DNA of 64,000 nucleotides from Baylisascaris procyonis. Its lineage: Eukaryota; Nematoda; Chromadorea; Rhabditida; Ascarididae. The stretch covers positions 806,001-870,000 of the forward strand of contig JAZARR010000184.1 of assembly GCA_037389465.1 (NCBI GenBank), written 5' to 3'. The notes below the pieces were generated by a model. That model was not told the DNA's origin. It searched no databases and saw nothing but the letters and a program-made list of their open reading frames with translations. How positions within the stretch are numbered: position 1 is the first letter of the stretch; every line of letters starts with the position of its first letter. Positions 26,385 to 48,116 of the stretch are shown one piece after another. The position numbers and the translations under genes were made by a program.

Positions 26385-26529
26385 ATGAACGAAAAGCATG
26401 TTCTGACTAGGCCATTATTGAGCGGAAAGTATGCTCAAATCGGTCTACTGCTCGACAGAAATCATGGTCGAGCCAGGCCATGTTCGAACGAAAAACGTGC
26501 TCGAGCCAACTCGAAGAATGGGGTCGAGT
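26385..26529. repeat. 33-bp tandem array in which each unit is a stem-loop
   Basis: Four units with a 33-bp period start at 26385, 26418, 26450 and 26483; a fifth, shorter one is at 26509. Each contains an inverted repeat around a 9-base A-rich loop: GAAC/GTTC, TTGAGC/GCTCAA, GCTCGAC/GTCGAGC, TTCGAAC/GCTCGAG (one mismatch), ACTCGA/TCGAGT. The stems differ between units while pairing is kept; loops are of the type GAAAAGCAT. Because 33 is a multiple of three, one plus frame reads 11-residue repeats (NEKHVLTRPL, DRNHGRARPC), but there is no gene support around it. Confidence 0.8.
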
Positions 26530-28250
26530 GATTGGGTGAGACCACGCGCGCTTTCTTTAATGAGCCAAGGTGGCGCTTGTGATCGTTGCAGTCACCTGAC
26601 TACCCACTTCGTGTTGGCACGAACTCGTCTTCATTTCATCGCTTTCTTATCAATAACCTGTTGATTTATTCGATTTCAACCAGCGGCTGTTGTTCTACGT
26701 GGACGACTTGAGCATTCATGTATTTCATATATGCATGTACGATGTGTTTGTTACATACCTCATGCTTTCTCTCTTTCTCTTTTATGTCCTTATTATTTCT
26801 ATTCATATTTCATTTCTCTGTACTTTTCCACCTGTTTTCAGGGATGGAAGGTAGTTTCTTGGAACACTTCCTGGTCAAGAACTCGCATATGTGACATCAT
26901 TCTCCACCTATGGTTTCGAGTATAGACCGTATAAGGTGAAAAAATCATCGTCTTTCATTATGCATTGACCGCATTGCTGAGCTGCAAATGTCAACGCTGC
27001 CCTTATGAGTCCCTAGGAACCTCCTTTTAACACTGCCTTTGACCATTTCTTTATGACATTACTATGTTAAAATCTATCCCTTTCCCCTTAGCCAAGTTTA
27101 TTAATCCCACTCTTATATTTTGATCGTTTTGGATCTTATAAGGTTCGAAATTGCTTATCACTGCTTGTGTATTTGTTATTCATCGGTGCTGCATGTTTGT
27201 TTCACGCTCATAACTTGAGGTGATCTACGTTGAGAGGATTCTTCATTGCTGATTCGATCACCACTGCTTGCCATTCACTGCATATATCCTCGCTTCTCAT
27301 TCATTTTCATTGAACCGGGCCAACTCCATCCCCACTCGCAATCAGTACTAGGACCAGAACCTCATTTAACCAATGAGCATATGTGTACAGGTTAAATTAG
27401 ATATGTTCACTAGTCGGCCGACCACTATTTACTCACCCTTGTCCGGGGCTAGGTTTAGTCTACTCTCATATGGGTTAAATCTGGTCGCATCCATGGTCAC
27501 AGCCAAACAAGCCTTCTTTCTATTTGTTTTTGGTTGAAACATGCTGTTTCGTGAGTTACAGCCATGATTTACTGCTTAGCGGCTCCAGACCGTCCTGTGG
27601 ATTTGAACAGATAATGGATGTTGGTGAAGCACTCAGGAGGTAGGCCGTATACTTCCTGATTGCCTTGAGGTTCAAGAATGAGGTCAGTTTTGTAGGAATA
27701 CCTTTCCCCTTAACTTCTTCTGTTATCTAACTTCTTCTGTTATCTTCAAGTTTTCAGCCTCATTGAGCTAGCCTCTTATATGATCACAGTCGGGTCAAAG
27801 TTAAGCATGATTCAGGTCCGGCTGCTCCTAAAGAAGTGGGTTTAATCCATTTCCATATAGCCGTGGTTTGCATCCTTCCTCATTCCTGGCCAGGACGAAG
27901 GTTAACCTTGATTCACTTGAGCTCGACGTTTCACTTAACTAAGCAGTCATTTATTTGGTAAACAGCCAGTTGTTTATTCTGCTGTTTATTTATTTATTGA
28001 TTATTTGTTGACTATTTTCCTCTTTGTTGTTCTATAATATCTCGTCTAGTTTACATTCTGAATGGAGTTGTGGGAACACTACTTTATGTTTCTCCTAAAA
28101 ACCTCTCCAATCCGCGACTATTTCCAACAGTCCAAAATGCTTCAAAGGATGTGTTTGTTATAAAGTTTTCGAACTTTCAAACTTTGTACGCCTTATTGCG
28201 AAAGTATCGTCATGTGATGGATAAGATTGTTATAGTTGTTTTAGTTTCAG
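26530..28250. other. Intergenic stretch upstream of the SMAD gene
   Basis: Nothing clear. AACTTCTTCTGTTATCT is duplicated near 27714-27745. It should include the SMAD promoter, but I cannot place it. Confidence 0.4.
28240..28250 (+). promoter_or_regulatory. Candidate trans-splice or 5'UTR acceptor of the SMAD gene
   Basis: TTTAGTTTCAG ends at 28250, 108 bases before the start codon at 28359. The sequence between is closed by an in-frame stop, so it would be leader. It has the form of a nematode spliced-leader acceptor. Inference only. Confidence 0.4.
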
Positions 28251-28358
28251 CTCTAAACTTATCTCTCGGAAAGCAATTGGAACGCTATTAAATGCTTTTC
28301 CGTAGAGGATAATTCATGTAATTGGAGGATCAAGATCGATCCTTCGATATTTGCGGCA

Positions 28359-36607
<8,249 letters not shown>

Positions 36608-36748
36608 AAGTGAATGCTGTACTAGCAGCTGTGACGTTCAAGATACAGGTTGACAACTATTATAGCTGTGGACCAAAGGTCAAGCAGGGGCTGAGGGAGC
36701 ATTAGACTAACGGACTTCTTGGCCTTTATTCGGCGTTAGACTGAAAGA

Positions 36749-36764
36749 CCTATCTCGAGATAGG
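36749..36764. repeat. Perfect 16-bp palindrome
   Basis: CCTATCTCGAGATAGG is fully self-complementary with no loop. It sits beside a segment that resembles the tRNA-like relic near 23950. Confidence 0.9.
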
Positions 36765-38210
36765 CCGACGGGGCAGAGGGAGGGCACAATGCTTTAATGT
36801 TTTGGAAGAGCTGACGGAATTCATATTTTGAGTCTATGATGAAGCTTTGTGCAATGTGCAGTTGTATGCGATGAATAGCTGAGCATCAAGGTTTTACATA
36901 TTTTGTCGTCTTACTAAAAGTATTCTTTTGCATGAGTTTTCTTCTGTCGTCTGTAACGCTGTATTGCTTTTTTCTGCCATCATTATTTTCTTTGCTTAGG
37001 GTCTAGTAAAGGTAGTATTTGCTTAATTATTTATTTATTTGTGTTTTTTTTCATTTATGAAACCAAAGCAGATCGCTGTGCGTATTAGTTGTGGTGATGA
37101 AGAGGGCTTTTCTCTTTTTGTGCCTGAGGGTTTTAACTGGCCAATTCGGGGCTTATATTCTTCCCTCTGATTTTTTAAAGCATCTGAGATGAGAGGAGAG
37201 GGAAGATGCATTCATCCAGAGTTGTGCTGCGATGAAAGTATGGCTGCAAACGAAATCGTTTGTCATCTATTAGTGACCTGCGTTCAAGTTTTGTGGTTCG
37301 TAATGCTCAATAGAGGTCACAAATTTGATTCCTATTTCATTCGTCTGTTCCTTCTGCCTGCTTCCCACCAACTGCTCTCTCCTCCTCTTTTTTAAGTCCT
37401 ATCATGAGGGCGCTTCTGCTCTTATCTGAAGATTGTGAATATGCATGAAGATATTGCTTATTCGTTTTAACGTTATTTTATCGAAGAAATCGATTATTTT
37501 GTTGTTTTTCAATTGTTCCCGGTCGTTCAAAAACTTGTCTCTTCTGGTGTTGTTTTTTCTTTTCAGTTTATTATTAATTCTTCCCTTCTATGTCAGCTGC
37601 CAGCAATTTGGAATGGACATGTCGAAAATTGTACAATTTTTGAGGTGTTCAATTTTAAGGTTATTTCTTCATTTGAAGTGATTTTGTAGGTTTGTTTAAT
37701 ATCACGAATGAGGTTTCTTGAACTTCAGTAATGCTCTATTAGTTATTTTTAAGCAGAGAATGTTTCTGTAGTAAAATTAACAAAGGTATTCGTTAACGAA
37801 GAGGTTTTAAAGTTGAATATTCTCATTTCATTACAACTCTTTCCTTTTTTTAAAGTGGTTATTGAGAAGGTAATATAAAAGATGACATCTCATTTCGAAA
37901 AAGTACAATTCTTGAAACGTGTAATGTTTGTAGTTGGCATCACTAAGATAGAGCGATAACGCTTTCATTATTTAATTTAATCCGTACTCTATGGTAACGG
38001 TAACATTTGAATTGAACGATAGATACTGCTATTTCAGTTAAAACTCAAAAGTCTCTTGACCATTAAGAAATGGCTTAAATCTATTCCACATCAGTAATTT
38101 TTTGAGTGGTGATTTGTTGCGTTGTTTCGCAAACCGCCTTAACCCTTTTTAAACTCTTCTTCGATGGGAGGGAGGGTGTTCGGTTCTTTTGAGAAGTTTG
38201 TTGATGAGGT

Positions 38211-38234
38211 GGGGAAGGGGGGGGGTGGGAAGGG
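38211..38234 (+). other. G-quadruplex-type motif
   Basis: GGGG, a run of nine G, GGG and GGG are separated by one or two bases, on the plus strand. Confidence 0.7.
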
Positions 38235-39631
38235 AGAAAAAGGCTGGTAGATATCGTAAAACTGTTGATGAAAAAGATTTTTGCCGTTTGTTTCTATAGA
38301 TTTTTTTTTTGCACTTCTTTTGGAATTCTTCCTATACTATTTCGTACTTTTCTTAGCTTTTCGATAAGTTAATGCTCCGATGTGTGTATTACAAAAAAAG
38401 ATAAGTTAATAAGGGAGAATTAATAAAGGACACAAACACCTAAAAGATAAGGTTGAACACTAGCGAATTGCAAGACTTCTCATCTTTTTGCACTTCGAGG
38501 GGTGTTTTTTGTTGTATTTTGTTGTATTGCAGCGTATTTGTAGTGTATTTGGTTTTTTTGTAGTTTATAGTGACAGGAAACATCTGTGAGCTTAATCCAA
38601 TTTTTGATTGTTCACTCCAAGCAAAGAAAGAAGAACTTAAAAGACGATCAAGAAGCGACCGGTCCAATATTTTTGTCGAATATGTCCAGAAATCTTTTCA
38701 TATTTTATGCAAATTAAATTTTTCTAGTGTAATTTAAATCGTTTCAGTTATTTTAATAATTAATAAATTAAATCTTAATTTAAACGATGCAAAAATGCCA
38801 TTTTGATTGCTTCTGTTAACGTTTTATTATTTCTATCAACTGTAATCTTACTTCTTACGACTTGCCTCTTTAGTAATTACTTTGTGTAATTTTTAGTTAT
38901 CTCTTGCATTGTTTTTCTCTTTTTTCTTTCCTTTCAGAAATTGTCTAAAACTTCTCGAAGGGATTTTCGGTTTGAATGATTTTTGTAGAACCGCATAGAC
39001 ATAATAGTAGATAAACATAGTTGTCTCTGATATGATATAACTAATAATGCATCGTAAGACATGCATTGTTTTGAAATCTTTTATTGCTGTAGTTGTGCTT
39101 ATAAAGCAATTGTCAACTTGAACGCTTGCAAGTAACGAAATCCGGGAATAATAAAGCAGTGGTTACTTACGGGAGACACGAATCAACACAGCAACAAGAT
39201 TAGTGAACTATATGCATCAAGGAATGAACGGTGGATTTAGGGCTCTTACAGCCAACGATTGAATAACACCTTAAGCAATAGAGGACAATAATTACAATGC
39301 AGCCACATCCACTTATAGACAAGATATATTTAAACGAAGAAGTTGTAGTAACTGTACCGGAACCGTATTGTACTACGAGGTCGTGCTAAACAACGTGTAG
39401 TGCACTTTTCTTTGACTTCGTAAATGGCGTATGTATAGATCACAATGTTTAGAAAAATAGCAGCTCATAGAAGGTAAGCTAAGTGGTGTAGGGAATATCC
39501 ATGGATTCATTGCAGTGAAGCAGTTTAGAGAAAAAAGTAGAACATTGGAACGGCATCAGTAATAGGTACAAACGGCCGGCATGACACGTCGGTGAGAAAA
39601 GAAGGGGAAGTGAAAGAGGGCGGTATTGATG

Positions 39632-39655
39632 AGTGGGCGTTGATTATTGCCCACT
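39632..39655. repeat. 7-bp hairpin AGTGGGC/GCCCACT
   Basis: Perfect arms with a 10-base loop. No gene context. Confidence 0.7.
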
Positions 39656-40555
39656 TCAAAAGTTTTCATACTTCCTCGTCATTGTTGTGATAATCGTCGA
39701 GAGGATAGATAACTCGACAAAAATAGCGAGGTATTTTGTCGTTCTTGATGAATATGCAAATTGGCATCGTATAAGGAATATTCATATACAGTAATATCCT
39801 CTTCCCATTTCGGTAATAACATCAGCAAATGCGTAAATAATAGAACAAATAGGACCTCATATACCTTCAACGGTGCAATAAAGCCTTGTTAGTGAAAACA
39901 TCTACGGCCACTATAAGTGAAAACTACAAGAGGCAACTTCGTCTGCTCTTTGCTCCTTAAAACCCATCAAATCAATAGATGGGGTTTACTTCAAGGTGAG
40001 TTTCTTTGAGAGCAAGCCAAAAAGCGCTGAATGGAAATTCTGAGTTAAAAAAATAGACGAGTGGAATAACCATGTTACAAACGGTATTAGTGAAGTGATT
40101 CTATCGCATCACAGTGATTGCCTACAATCATTAGATTGGCTTACGATATGCCTAAGAAACAAATAAAAAGGCTTTTTTATTTTACTTTTTAAATTCAACT
40201 CAATTCATATAAAACTTCAGAAAAAGAATTAAAGATAAATGATTCGAGGTTTATATTATCGATATTGGTCATAGAAGTGATAAGATGTAATAATATTGAG
40301 CATGATGATATTCTTTCAATGAAACAACAATCCTATCCCCATTAAATAATACTCACTAGCGCTAATTTTATACCGATCAACTCATACTAAAATTATTTTG
40401 AAATAATAGTTCCACGGAAATAAATAATTAGTTCATCGGTGATTTTTGTAGTAAATTTTTCTGAATTCATGATAAATTCTTAATTCAAATTCACTAATTT
40501 TATGTGTAGCTATAAATGAATTAGATACACTCATTATTAATTTTGATTTCTATAG

Positions 40556-40985
40556 AATTGTCTACTCGCAGCATTCATGCAAGCCTCTTTAAATATTATC
40601 GACGAAAACGATATTTTCTAGAAAGTAAACACGATTGTGGTATTCGTTATCGATGCCTCGTCCGACAACATTTGGTTTATTGTGATGCACAGAATGTGAA
40701 GCGCCGATTATGATATCAATAAAGTTAAATGAGTACACCTTCAAATTACAGAAAGCAGTCATTCTACTGCCAGGGGGCACGAGTAATAAAAATAAAAATT
40801 TTATTGATGCAAGTATCCGAAACGTGAATGTCGGAAGTGCAAATGATAACACACTATCAACCGATCCTCTTGATTATCAATGCGAAAGGCCGAAAGCTGC
40901 GTGTGGTCATCGATTTCTAACGTTGGAAGTGACCATCGATTGGAGCACAGAGGAAAACATCCTCAAAATAAACAACTGTTTTTGA
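40556..40985 (+). CDS. Unrecognised gene, last two exons
   Basis: Exon A 40556-40695 follows the acceptor TTTTGATTTCTATAG; exon B 40752-40985 follows AAATTACAG; a 56-base intron (GTGAAG...CAG) joins them in phase 0. The product has about 123 residues and ends ILKINNCF. Exon A is basic and Cys-containing (FKYYRRKRYFLESKHDCGIR, then YRCLVRQHLVYCDAQN). Exon B reads KAVILLPGGTSNKNKNFIDA and later DYQCERPKAACGHRFLTLEV. An AATAAA at 41126 would suit the 3' end. A possible earlier exon with a strong donor (CAAG/GTGAGT) is 39918-39995 in matching phase. The six cysteines suggest a secreted or disulphide-bonded domain, but I recognise no family and found no signal peptide or start codon. It may be lineage-specific. 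Confidence 0.45.
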
Positions 40986-41125
40986 TTTCTACCGTAACCG
41001 TCTCAAAGGACTGCTTCAGTCTGGTGGAGGGATAAGAAAAAGGCAACTGTCACTTTATCCTTTCGCTATTTAATACTCTCCTGTATTTTTTAATACTTAA
41101 TAAGAGATATTCCTCGATGATACCG

Positions 41126-41131
41126 AATAAA
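41126..41131 (+). promoter_or_regulatory. Candidate polyadenylation signal AATAAA
   Basis: The canonical hexamer lies about 140 bases after the stop codon at 40985. It supports, but does not prove, a transcript end here. Confidence 0.4.
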
Positions 41132-42902
41132 TACTCGAAACTGGATTTGAAAAAATGATAATAATAAAGTCTCTTATGAATTATTTTATGTTTACTTATG
41201 TTACTTATGCTTTCGTCGATAACACACACACACATATAATGCTTCATTTGACTTCACCGTAAAGATTTTTATAATGATATTGGCCATTCCCTTATTGGCT
41301 TCATGTTACGTCTAGTGCAGAGTAAATAAATCTTAAACGTTGAATCTTGGAAATTCTTGAACTGTTTAAACAACGCTGCAGAGCGTTTTCAAAATCAATA
41401 AAAAGAGATTTTTGCATGATCAGATAAATATTCGATGAAATTTTGAGAGAATGAAATAATATCGTTCAAGTAGACGATTTACTTAGATTATAAGAGACAA
41501 TTTCCAAGATTCTCTCTTACATTGTAAGAGACTCTTGAAGAGGTGAAACATAAAAATTTATTCTGCCACTGAATCGAGTAATAAGAAAATATGGGTAATT
41601 GAACGACAACAGAACAACTATGGTACGAATGACGTCGATGCATCGACAGAAAATAAGAACAGCAAAGGGGTCGCCATCAAGGTGAGTTGAACATTAAAAC
41701 TAACGTGTGATGTTGGAATGAGGAAGTCGATTGACTGAAATTGTAGGCAAGACGCGCTGTGAGGCGTGAATTCAGCCTCATCGAAAACATTAAGCAAGCA
41801 ATTTTCGTTGCATTTGGGACATTTTTGATGCTCAACAGATTCTCACATATTATGTTTGCGAAAATGGGTTGTGATATCTCGGTAACGAGATCCTACTAGC
41901 TGGCGAACGTCAACGACGTTGCAATGGGCTCACAGTTTCAACCATATGGGGATTATACAACGGGGCTATCGTTCAAATTATTAACGGCATAAATTAAAAG
42001 TTAGATGCAGAGGTAAAGAGCATAGGTTTATTTGAACGTTTATAGCGGCTTCCCAATATTCTAATATCAAAACTGCCGAGAGAATTGATCGCCAGAGACG
42101 TTGAAATGAGAGGCGATGATCGCTCATTCAGTAAAAATTTGTCTAAACTTTCTACGATATTCCGAATTTCGGTGAGATATTCTCATCATTCTAGTTCGTT
42201 AAAAACGTGCATGAGAGTGCCTGATCAGAAGAAGGTTCATGCGGAGAGAAAATTTTTAGGGAAAGCGAAAGAAGGAGCATTCACAATTCTCGCATATTTA
42301 CTACATTAGTTACTATTACCTTCAACACGTTGTGCTCACTTATCCTTCAGGTTTGCAACCCTCTCACCCCAAAACATCTATTGAGCTTTGCACAGAAATG
42401 AATGTGCAGCATTCATTTACTCTCCAAAATCCAGCGTAAATTATTTTGTGAATTTTTGGATGAGACACATCATGACTATCTAATGTCTATGTAAGTGTAG
42501 ATGCTAGATGCATATATTTGTCCGCCTGTCTGCATACTGCCCGTCTATTTCATCGCATAAATAACGAAAGCTATAAGAATGAAAGCTATGAGAATGAAAG
42601 CTAGTAGATCACTTTTGTCGTCTCATGACAGGCAACAATGACCGCATATGTTTTTTAGCTGAAAATTTGTGCAGATGGACGCATAAGCATAAAGAAGTAT
42701 AAGACGCACACATATGTGAAAAATTTCGTCAATAGAGTTGGAAAACAGATAAGGAATGCAAAGAAGGTTAGACGAGTTGGTGATACACGATTGTGCATTC
42801 TGCCCATTTGAACGTCAAGTTTCAAAGGTCAACAACAAGAATACTATTATATAAGTGAATTGATGGTATCATAGATAATCCAAACGACCAATCGCACACC
42901 CC

Positions 42903-42956
42903 GATGGCCAAGCATCGAGTTTCTATGGGTCGAAACCCATTGTAGATCTAAATCCC
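42903..42956 (+). pseudogene. tRNA-like relic
   Basis: GATGGCCAAGCATCGAG (A-box-like) and GATCTAAATCCC (B-box-like) flank a perfect ATGGGT/ACCCAT hairpin with loop CGAA. It has the same layout as the relic at 30216-30275. Confidence 0.4.
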
Positions 42957-45900
42957 ACTCAATGCATATGCATGAGGGACAAGAATCCTACCAAATTATG
43001 ATGTTTGGTATTTTGACTGTATGCTTTTATGAATGTAAATCTGCAACAAATATTATGAAATGTGATTTGCACAATAAAATATGCGCAAGCAAGTTTTTCT
43101 TGCAAGTTGATGAATCATGTGAAAACGAGATTAGTGCAACCACTCTATGCATGCTAAATTTCGTAGTTTTGGCTTCAATGTTTCCGGAGTTGAAACTGCT
43201 ATACGGATGAACATGAATGCATAGACATGTGGAAACGCACAGCTGGCTAATGCAATAATCGGCCATGCAACGCAAATTTGCAAAACACATGCAAAAAAGA
43301 TATAGCCGCATAATTTTGGTGTTTTCTTAATGTTTGCGAACGGATGTTTTCTTTGGCTAAGTTGCAGAAAGCGAAAATGATGTGAGCCTCGTTGGAATGC
43401 ATTCGCATTTGTTTATAATAAATGCAAATTCATTTGTTATTTGCATTTGCAGCAATCGCTTGTCGACTTTTTCGAGATCAATGTAGCACGCATAGCAAGC
43501 GAGAACTTTAGCTATTGCTGCTTGCTCTGATTGAAACCGACTTGGCGATATCGTTTGAGTGCGTCTTCTCGGCATTACCAGAGGCCATTAGTTGTGCGAT
43601 CGTTTAGTTCCGTCTTTTTCTTTCTAATTTTATAGTTGAACTAAATAAAACTTTTTCGACAAAACCGGTCATAGTCTAGAATAGGTAAACATACAGACAC
43701 AGTTACGGAATCGATACACATAATTTTTCGATACACATTGCATTTTTGTGCACTCTGCAGTAAAAAATGGTGGCAAACACATATTTGCGCATCGAATTTA
43801 CACATCTTTATCATATAATAGCCTCGATCTGCTAACGCATTTGGAGGAGAAATATTGTTATGCGATAAGCAGGATTATAAATAGATAATTGCGATATTTC
43901 ACATTTTGTGAACTATAGATGAGTGTTTCAAATATAGCGATGATATCGAATGCTTGAAGCATAGCAGTTGCAAAAATTTGTAACAGCAAGGAAAGAAGTG
44001 GGTGACACTAAATAAACTGAAAGTCTGCCGAAAGTCTCATAAAAAATTAATTCGTAAATGATCGCTACTCATTGCAACTACTTGTGCTATGATGAATTTT
44101 TCATGAAATCGATACAAATGAAATGAACGTTCGTTGTCAGAGATGCGAGAAGAAAATGTTTAAAGAACGAAATGAGGAGTTTCTCATTCGTTGCATTGCT
44201 ACTTACTTCAGAGTTTTTTTTTGAGTAGCGATTTGTCAATCTTATAGCGTTTTGCAAATTTGTTTCATAAAATCGCATTAAATTGCCTTGTGCTCATTCG
44301 CATGTGTGGATATGTGGGTGAATGCGTCTGTTTGTTTATTCAGTTTTTCACTTGGATAATAATTAACTATAGCTGAAGTTTCGAAATTTGCCGAATACGT
44401 TATCCACTGTAAGTCCATCTTCTATGCTATATTTCATTTTCGTTGATCTAAGACTTTTAAAGAAACTATAAACTTTGCACCTATCATATAATAGAAAAAT
44501 GAATCTTTTCTAGAACAAATGTGCAGTGCTTCGGAATATTCAAAGGATGAAGATATTATACAGACGTTTCATTTTTTATTGGCCTCCTGAGGAGCTGGTT
44601 GTTTAGGTAAGCGACTAGAGCAACCATATTGTGCTAGCCTCAGTGACATGCTCCTAAACTTGTTATATTTTATTGTGCCGCACTCTTCTCTCACAATGGC
44701 AAAGGTGCTGTAACTTAAACGGCGTTTTTTGGCTGTAATCTTATGAATTTCCAAATGCCCTCATTTGCTTGCACTGATAATGCGCTTTCTTGGACCCTAA
44801 CTATATCATTACTATCATTCAATGAGGTGCATCAGGTACATCATTAGTACGATGAGTAGCAGTTTCCTTTGAATCACAGCGGGAATATTGTTTTGCGAAC
44901 GCCAACATTTTTGTTGCGACGCGCTGAATGCTAATTATTTTTGGGCAGTGATGTTCTAGAATCCGGAATTCAGTCTGCCTTGAGGGGCTAAGAATTTGAA
45001 AAATTTAAGGCTAATATTTACTATGTCCTCACTTTAAAATATATACATTCCTATTTATTTTCATTTGAACTAGTTAGACGTGAGCCTATTATTGAGAAAC
45101 TTATTTTATAAATAATTAAGCATTGCTAGACTCAACGATCAATTTTCAATAGGTCACTTAGCAAATAAGTTCAATTGCCAACGTAATCAAGGTTTCTGCT
45201 AACTAATTTCATTTTCTTTCTATACTCTTCTTTAATATCTCATCTGGTTAGTTTATTTTTCAAAAATTTACTTACAATTTCACTTCTCCCTCAAAGATTT
45301 ATGATGCTACTTGATTCTCTTGGCTCAAAAGGAAGAAAAAATATCCTTATGTGCTATCAGTTGATTATAATCTGGCTAACGAATGACGTAATCTTGATTC
45401 CTGAGTAAAGAAAACATGAAACATTTCAACAACTCGCCATATTTTTACTATCTTTGAATATTTGATATTGTCTTGAAGTCATATAAATTGCTTATTGTTA
45501 TCAACAATAAAAATTTCGTCCCAGTTGTAGTATATAATTCGTTCGATGACTCTAATTTCAATTCAAATATTTTATTGATCACTTCGAACCAACGAATTCA
45601 AGATGCAAATAACGAGAACATTTTATTCCCAATATCTGCCTCATTATAATTCGCTTCATTCATCGTGCGATACTTCTTCGGGAACTTCATAAGAAGTTGT
45701 CCTTAACCGTTCGGCCAATTCAATAATCGGGAAATACATAGAAATATGAGAGATATGAAAGGAAAATAAGGCATAAACATTTTTACGTGCGAAATAGACA
45801 TAACGCACTGCATATGTGTTATGTGTATCGGTCGTGTGCGGCGATCAATTGCCGCATGTTCATTTTCTAAATTCTATTTGTTCAAACGATCATTCGAATG

Positions 45901-48116
45901 GATATGCATCGAACCACCTAGTCATGGCTGCTGTCAATTATTGCTTGTCGATAACCTTCCAGCTGCTTATACCGAAAGTAATTTTACTAATCTATATTGA
46001 CTATTGCGAATTATTTCAGAATCGTTTGTTCTATATTCTTCACTTATATTACGTTTACATTCTATAAACTCAAAAAAGCCATTTGAATGCTGCATTATTG
46101 TACCGCATTACTCGAAATATTCTTCCAACAATGTTTTGCTCAAGTTCAGCCCAAAAGGAGAAAAATAATGCCAACCTCTCCTTGCTTCAAGAGCCAATTT
46201 TACATTGAAAAAACATTATATGCTGAATTTTTATTATTACAAAAATGAACAGACTCATGCTTGCAAATATCATTTATATACAATAACAGCTGCAATCAAT
46301 TAATAAAATTTTCAATTTTTTTCTCTTTGAAAGACTGGCAGAAAACAACTAAGAAAAATCTAGAATGAATAGGATAGAGAGCTAACTAACGTCGCGCATC
46401 GACTGCCTCAATGCACATTTAGAGAGGATTTTTTCGAGTTCAGTTTTGACAAATAATTTTTAAAACATTGCTTCGCATCACTGTCTGCTTGCTTTGCAGC
46501 CATAAAATAAAATAAAGCATTTCTTAGTCATTCTTTTCCTTTATTTAGTGCCCTATAAAACTGTAAAATTCAGAGATTTGTTTAATTCTTTAGTCGCATT
46601 TCGTTTTGATGTATATCCGTTCATCGCACAACACATTCCACCAGTTTTTTTAAATGAAATTTTAATCGTTCAATCCTCTGTGTTTTATGAGCTGATCACC
46701 AACCTCGCATTTGAAGTTTAGAAGAAATACTTTGGTCTTCGTACCTCTAACAGGCAACTTCTTCTTAGCTTTAAGCAATATAAACCGCTATTTTCATAGA
46801 ATTAACTACTCCCAAGTGACCATCAGTTAAGCAATAAAATGCTACTATGCTTAATGTGAGCTAAGCGCTTTTCTAACGATCTCTGAGTAAAAACGGATAT
46901 CTGCAGAGAGCATGCGATCGTTGCGGTATTGAATCTGCGTCCAACGTTCTTTTTCTTCCCCGACATGTTAATGCTATTCAGTGAGTGCTTAGAAATATAA
47001 AATTACTTAAATTAAGTAACATAAATATAAAATTTCTTAAACTAAATAACATATTTTCTAAAATATAGCACAGCTGTTGTGAATTATAATGGATTGCATC
47101 GTCGGGTGATGTTAAAAAAGGAAATAGTGGACCCTCCTCACTTAGAACATACTTTCGTAACGCTAAATTTAGGCAAATCAAATTCAGTGCAATATAAACT
47201 TATAGTTATACATAATGGTGTATATGTCAAGATTATTGCTAGCATTTGCTTGTTTTAAATTTGACAGCGCAAATGAACGTCTATTCGCCAGAATATAACT
47301 GGAATTCAAATATCATAATAAAATTTGAAAAATACTTCGATTTGCAGAAAAATACTGACGTTCCTTAAATACTCCACAGAATTGTCGTTTAACTTCTTCA
47401 TAAATATGCGTCATCTCACCTTGGCAATTGTAAAAAATAGAAACCCCTGTGCTTCAATGCAAGCAAGTATAGTATGCGTGACGTCCATACTTCTCGGAAT
47501 ATGCAAAAAACATTTCCTGTCTTTTTTTGAGGTAAAGCTAATTAACTGATGACACTCTTTTTAAAAAGGTGATAGGGGGAAGGGAGGGGAACAAATGTCT
47601 TTATTGGTAAGGGGTTTGAAGGTAACCAATATATGAGTTCCTCTAACCCTCCAACAGCTAAGACAAACTGCTTTTCCAATGACTTATTGTGCTGTTGATT
47701 ATGAAATAAGAACATAATTGTTGCAAACTCTATTAGATTTGGAAAATAAGTGACAATAATTCGCTATCAAATAGTTTAACATGAATATCTCGCTAAACTT
47801 ACTGGTTGTTCAGCACTGAAAATGCAAAAAAAACACTCAATATTGTTCTTTTATTGCTAGCTCGATCACCTATACAAATCCTCAACTGAAAAAAAAAAAA
47901 TTATTTGGCTGCACTTGATCGGTTGGAATGGAATAAAATTGCAACTTTTTTGTGGTAATATTTAAGCGTCGACAACTCATGAGGAACCTAATCTTGCAAT
48001 ACTCATCACGTTTCACTGTTATGATTCTTGAAGTTGTATGTATTGTCTGTTAAAATTATTGGACAGGGAAATCGAACGAAGAGCGGAAGTTGAAAAAAAA
48101 TGTTCCTTTGGATTTT

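Larger units (their letters stand above)
36608..39917. other. Intergenic stretch downstream of SMAD
   Basis: Holds the SMAD 3'UTR, whose polyadenylation site I could not place, a 16-bp palindrome, a G-quadruplex motif and two small open frames. One, at about 37059-37172, starts MKPKQIAVRISCGDEEGF and ends after 37 codons; it looks protein-like but has no other support. The other, near 39297-39389, has 30 codons. Neither is called as a gene. Confidence 0.4.

Noticed and set aside
41590..41690. Possible exon ending CATCAAG/GTGAGT
   Set aside because: The donor is strong and a TTGTAG acceptor follows at 41747, but the only continuous frame lacks a start or upstream acceptor and stops soon after.
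44569..44754. Minus-strand frame containing SLRLAQYGCSSR, reminiscent of mitochondrial ribosomal protein bS16
   Set aside because: The resemblance covers about a dozen residues; the conserved RPFY segment that should follow is absent and there is no donor site.
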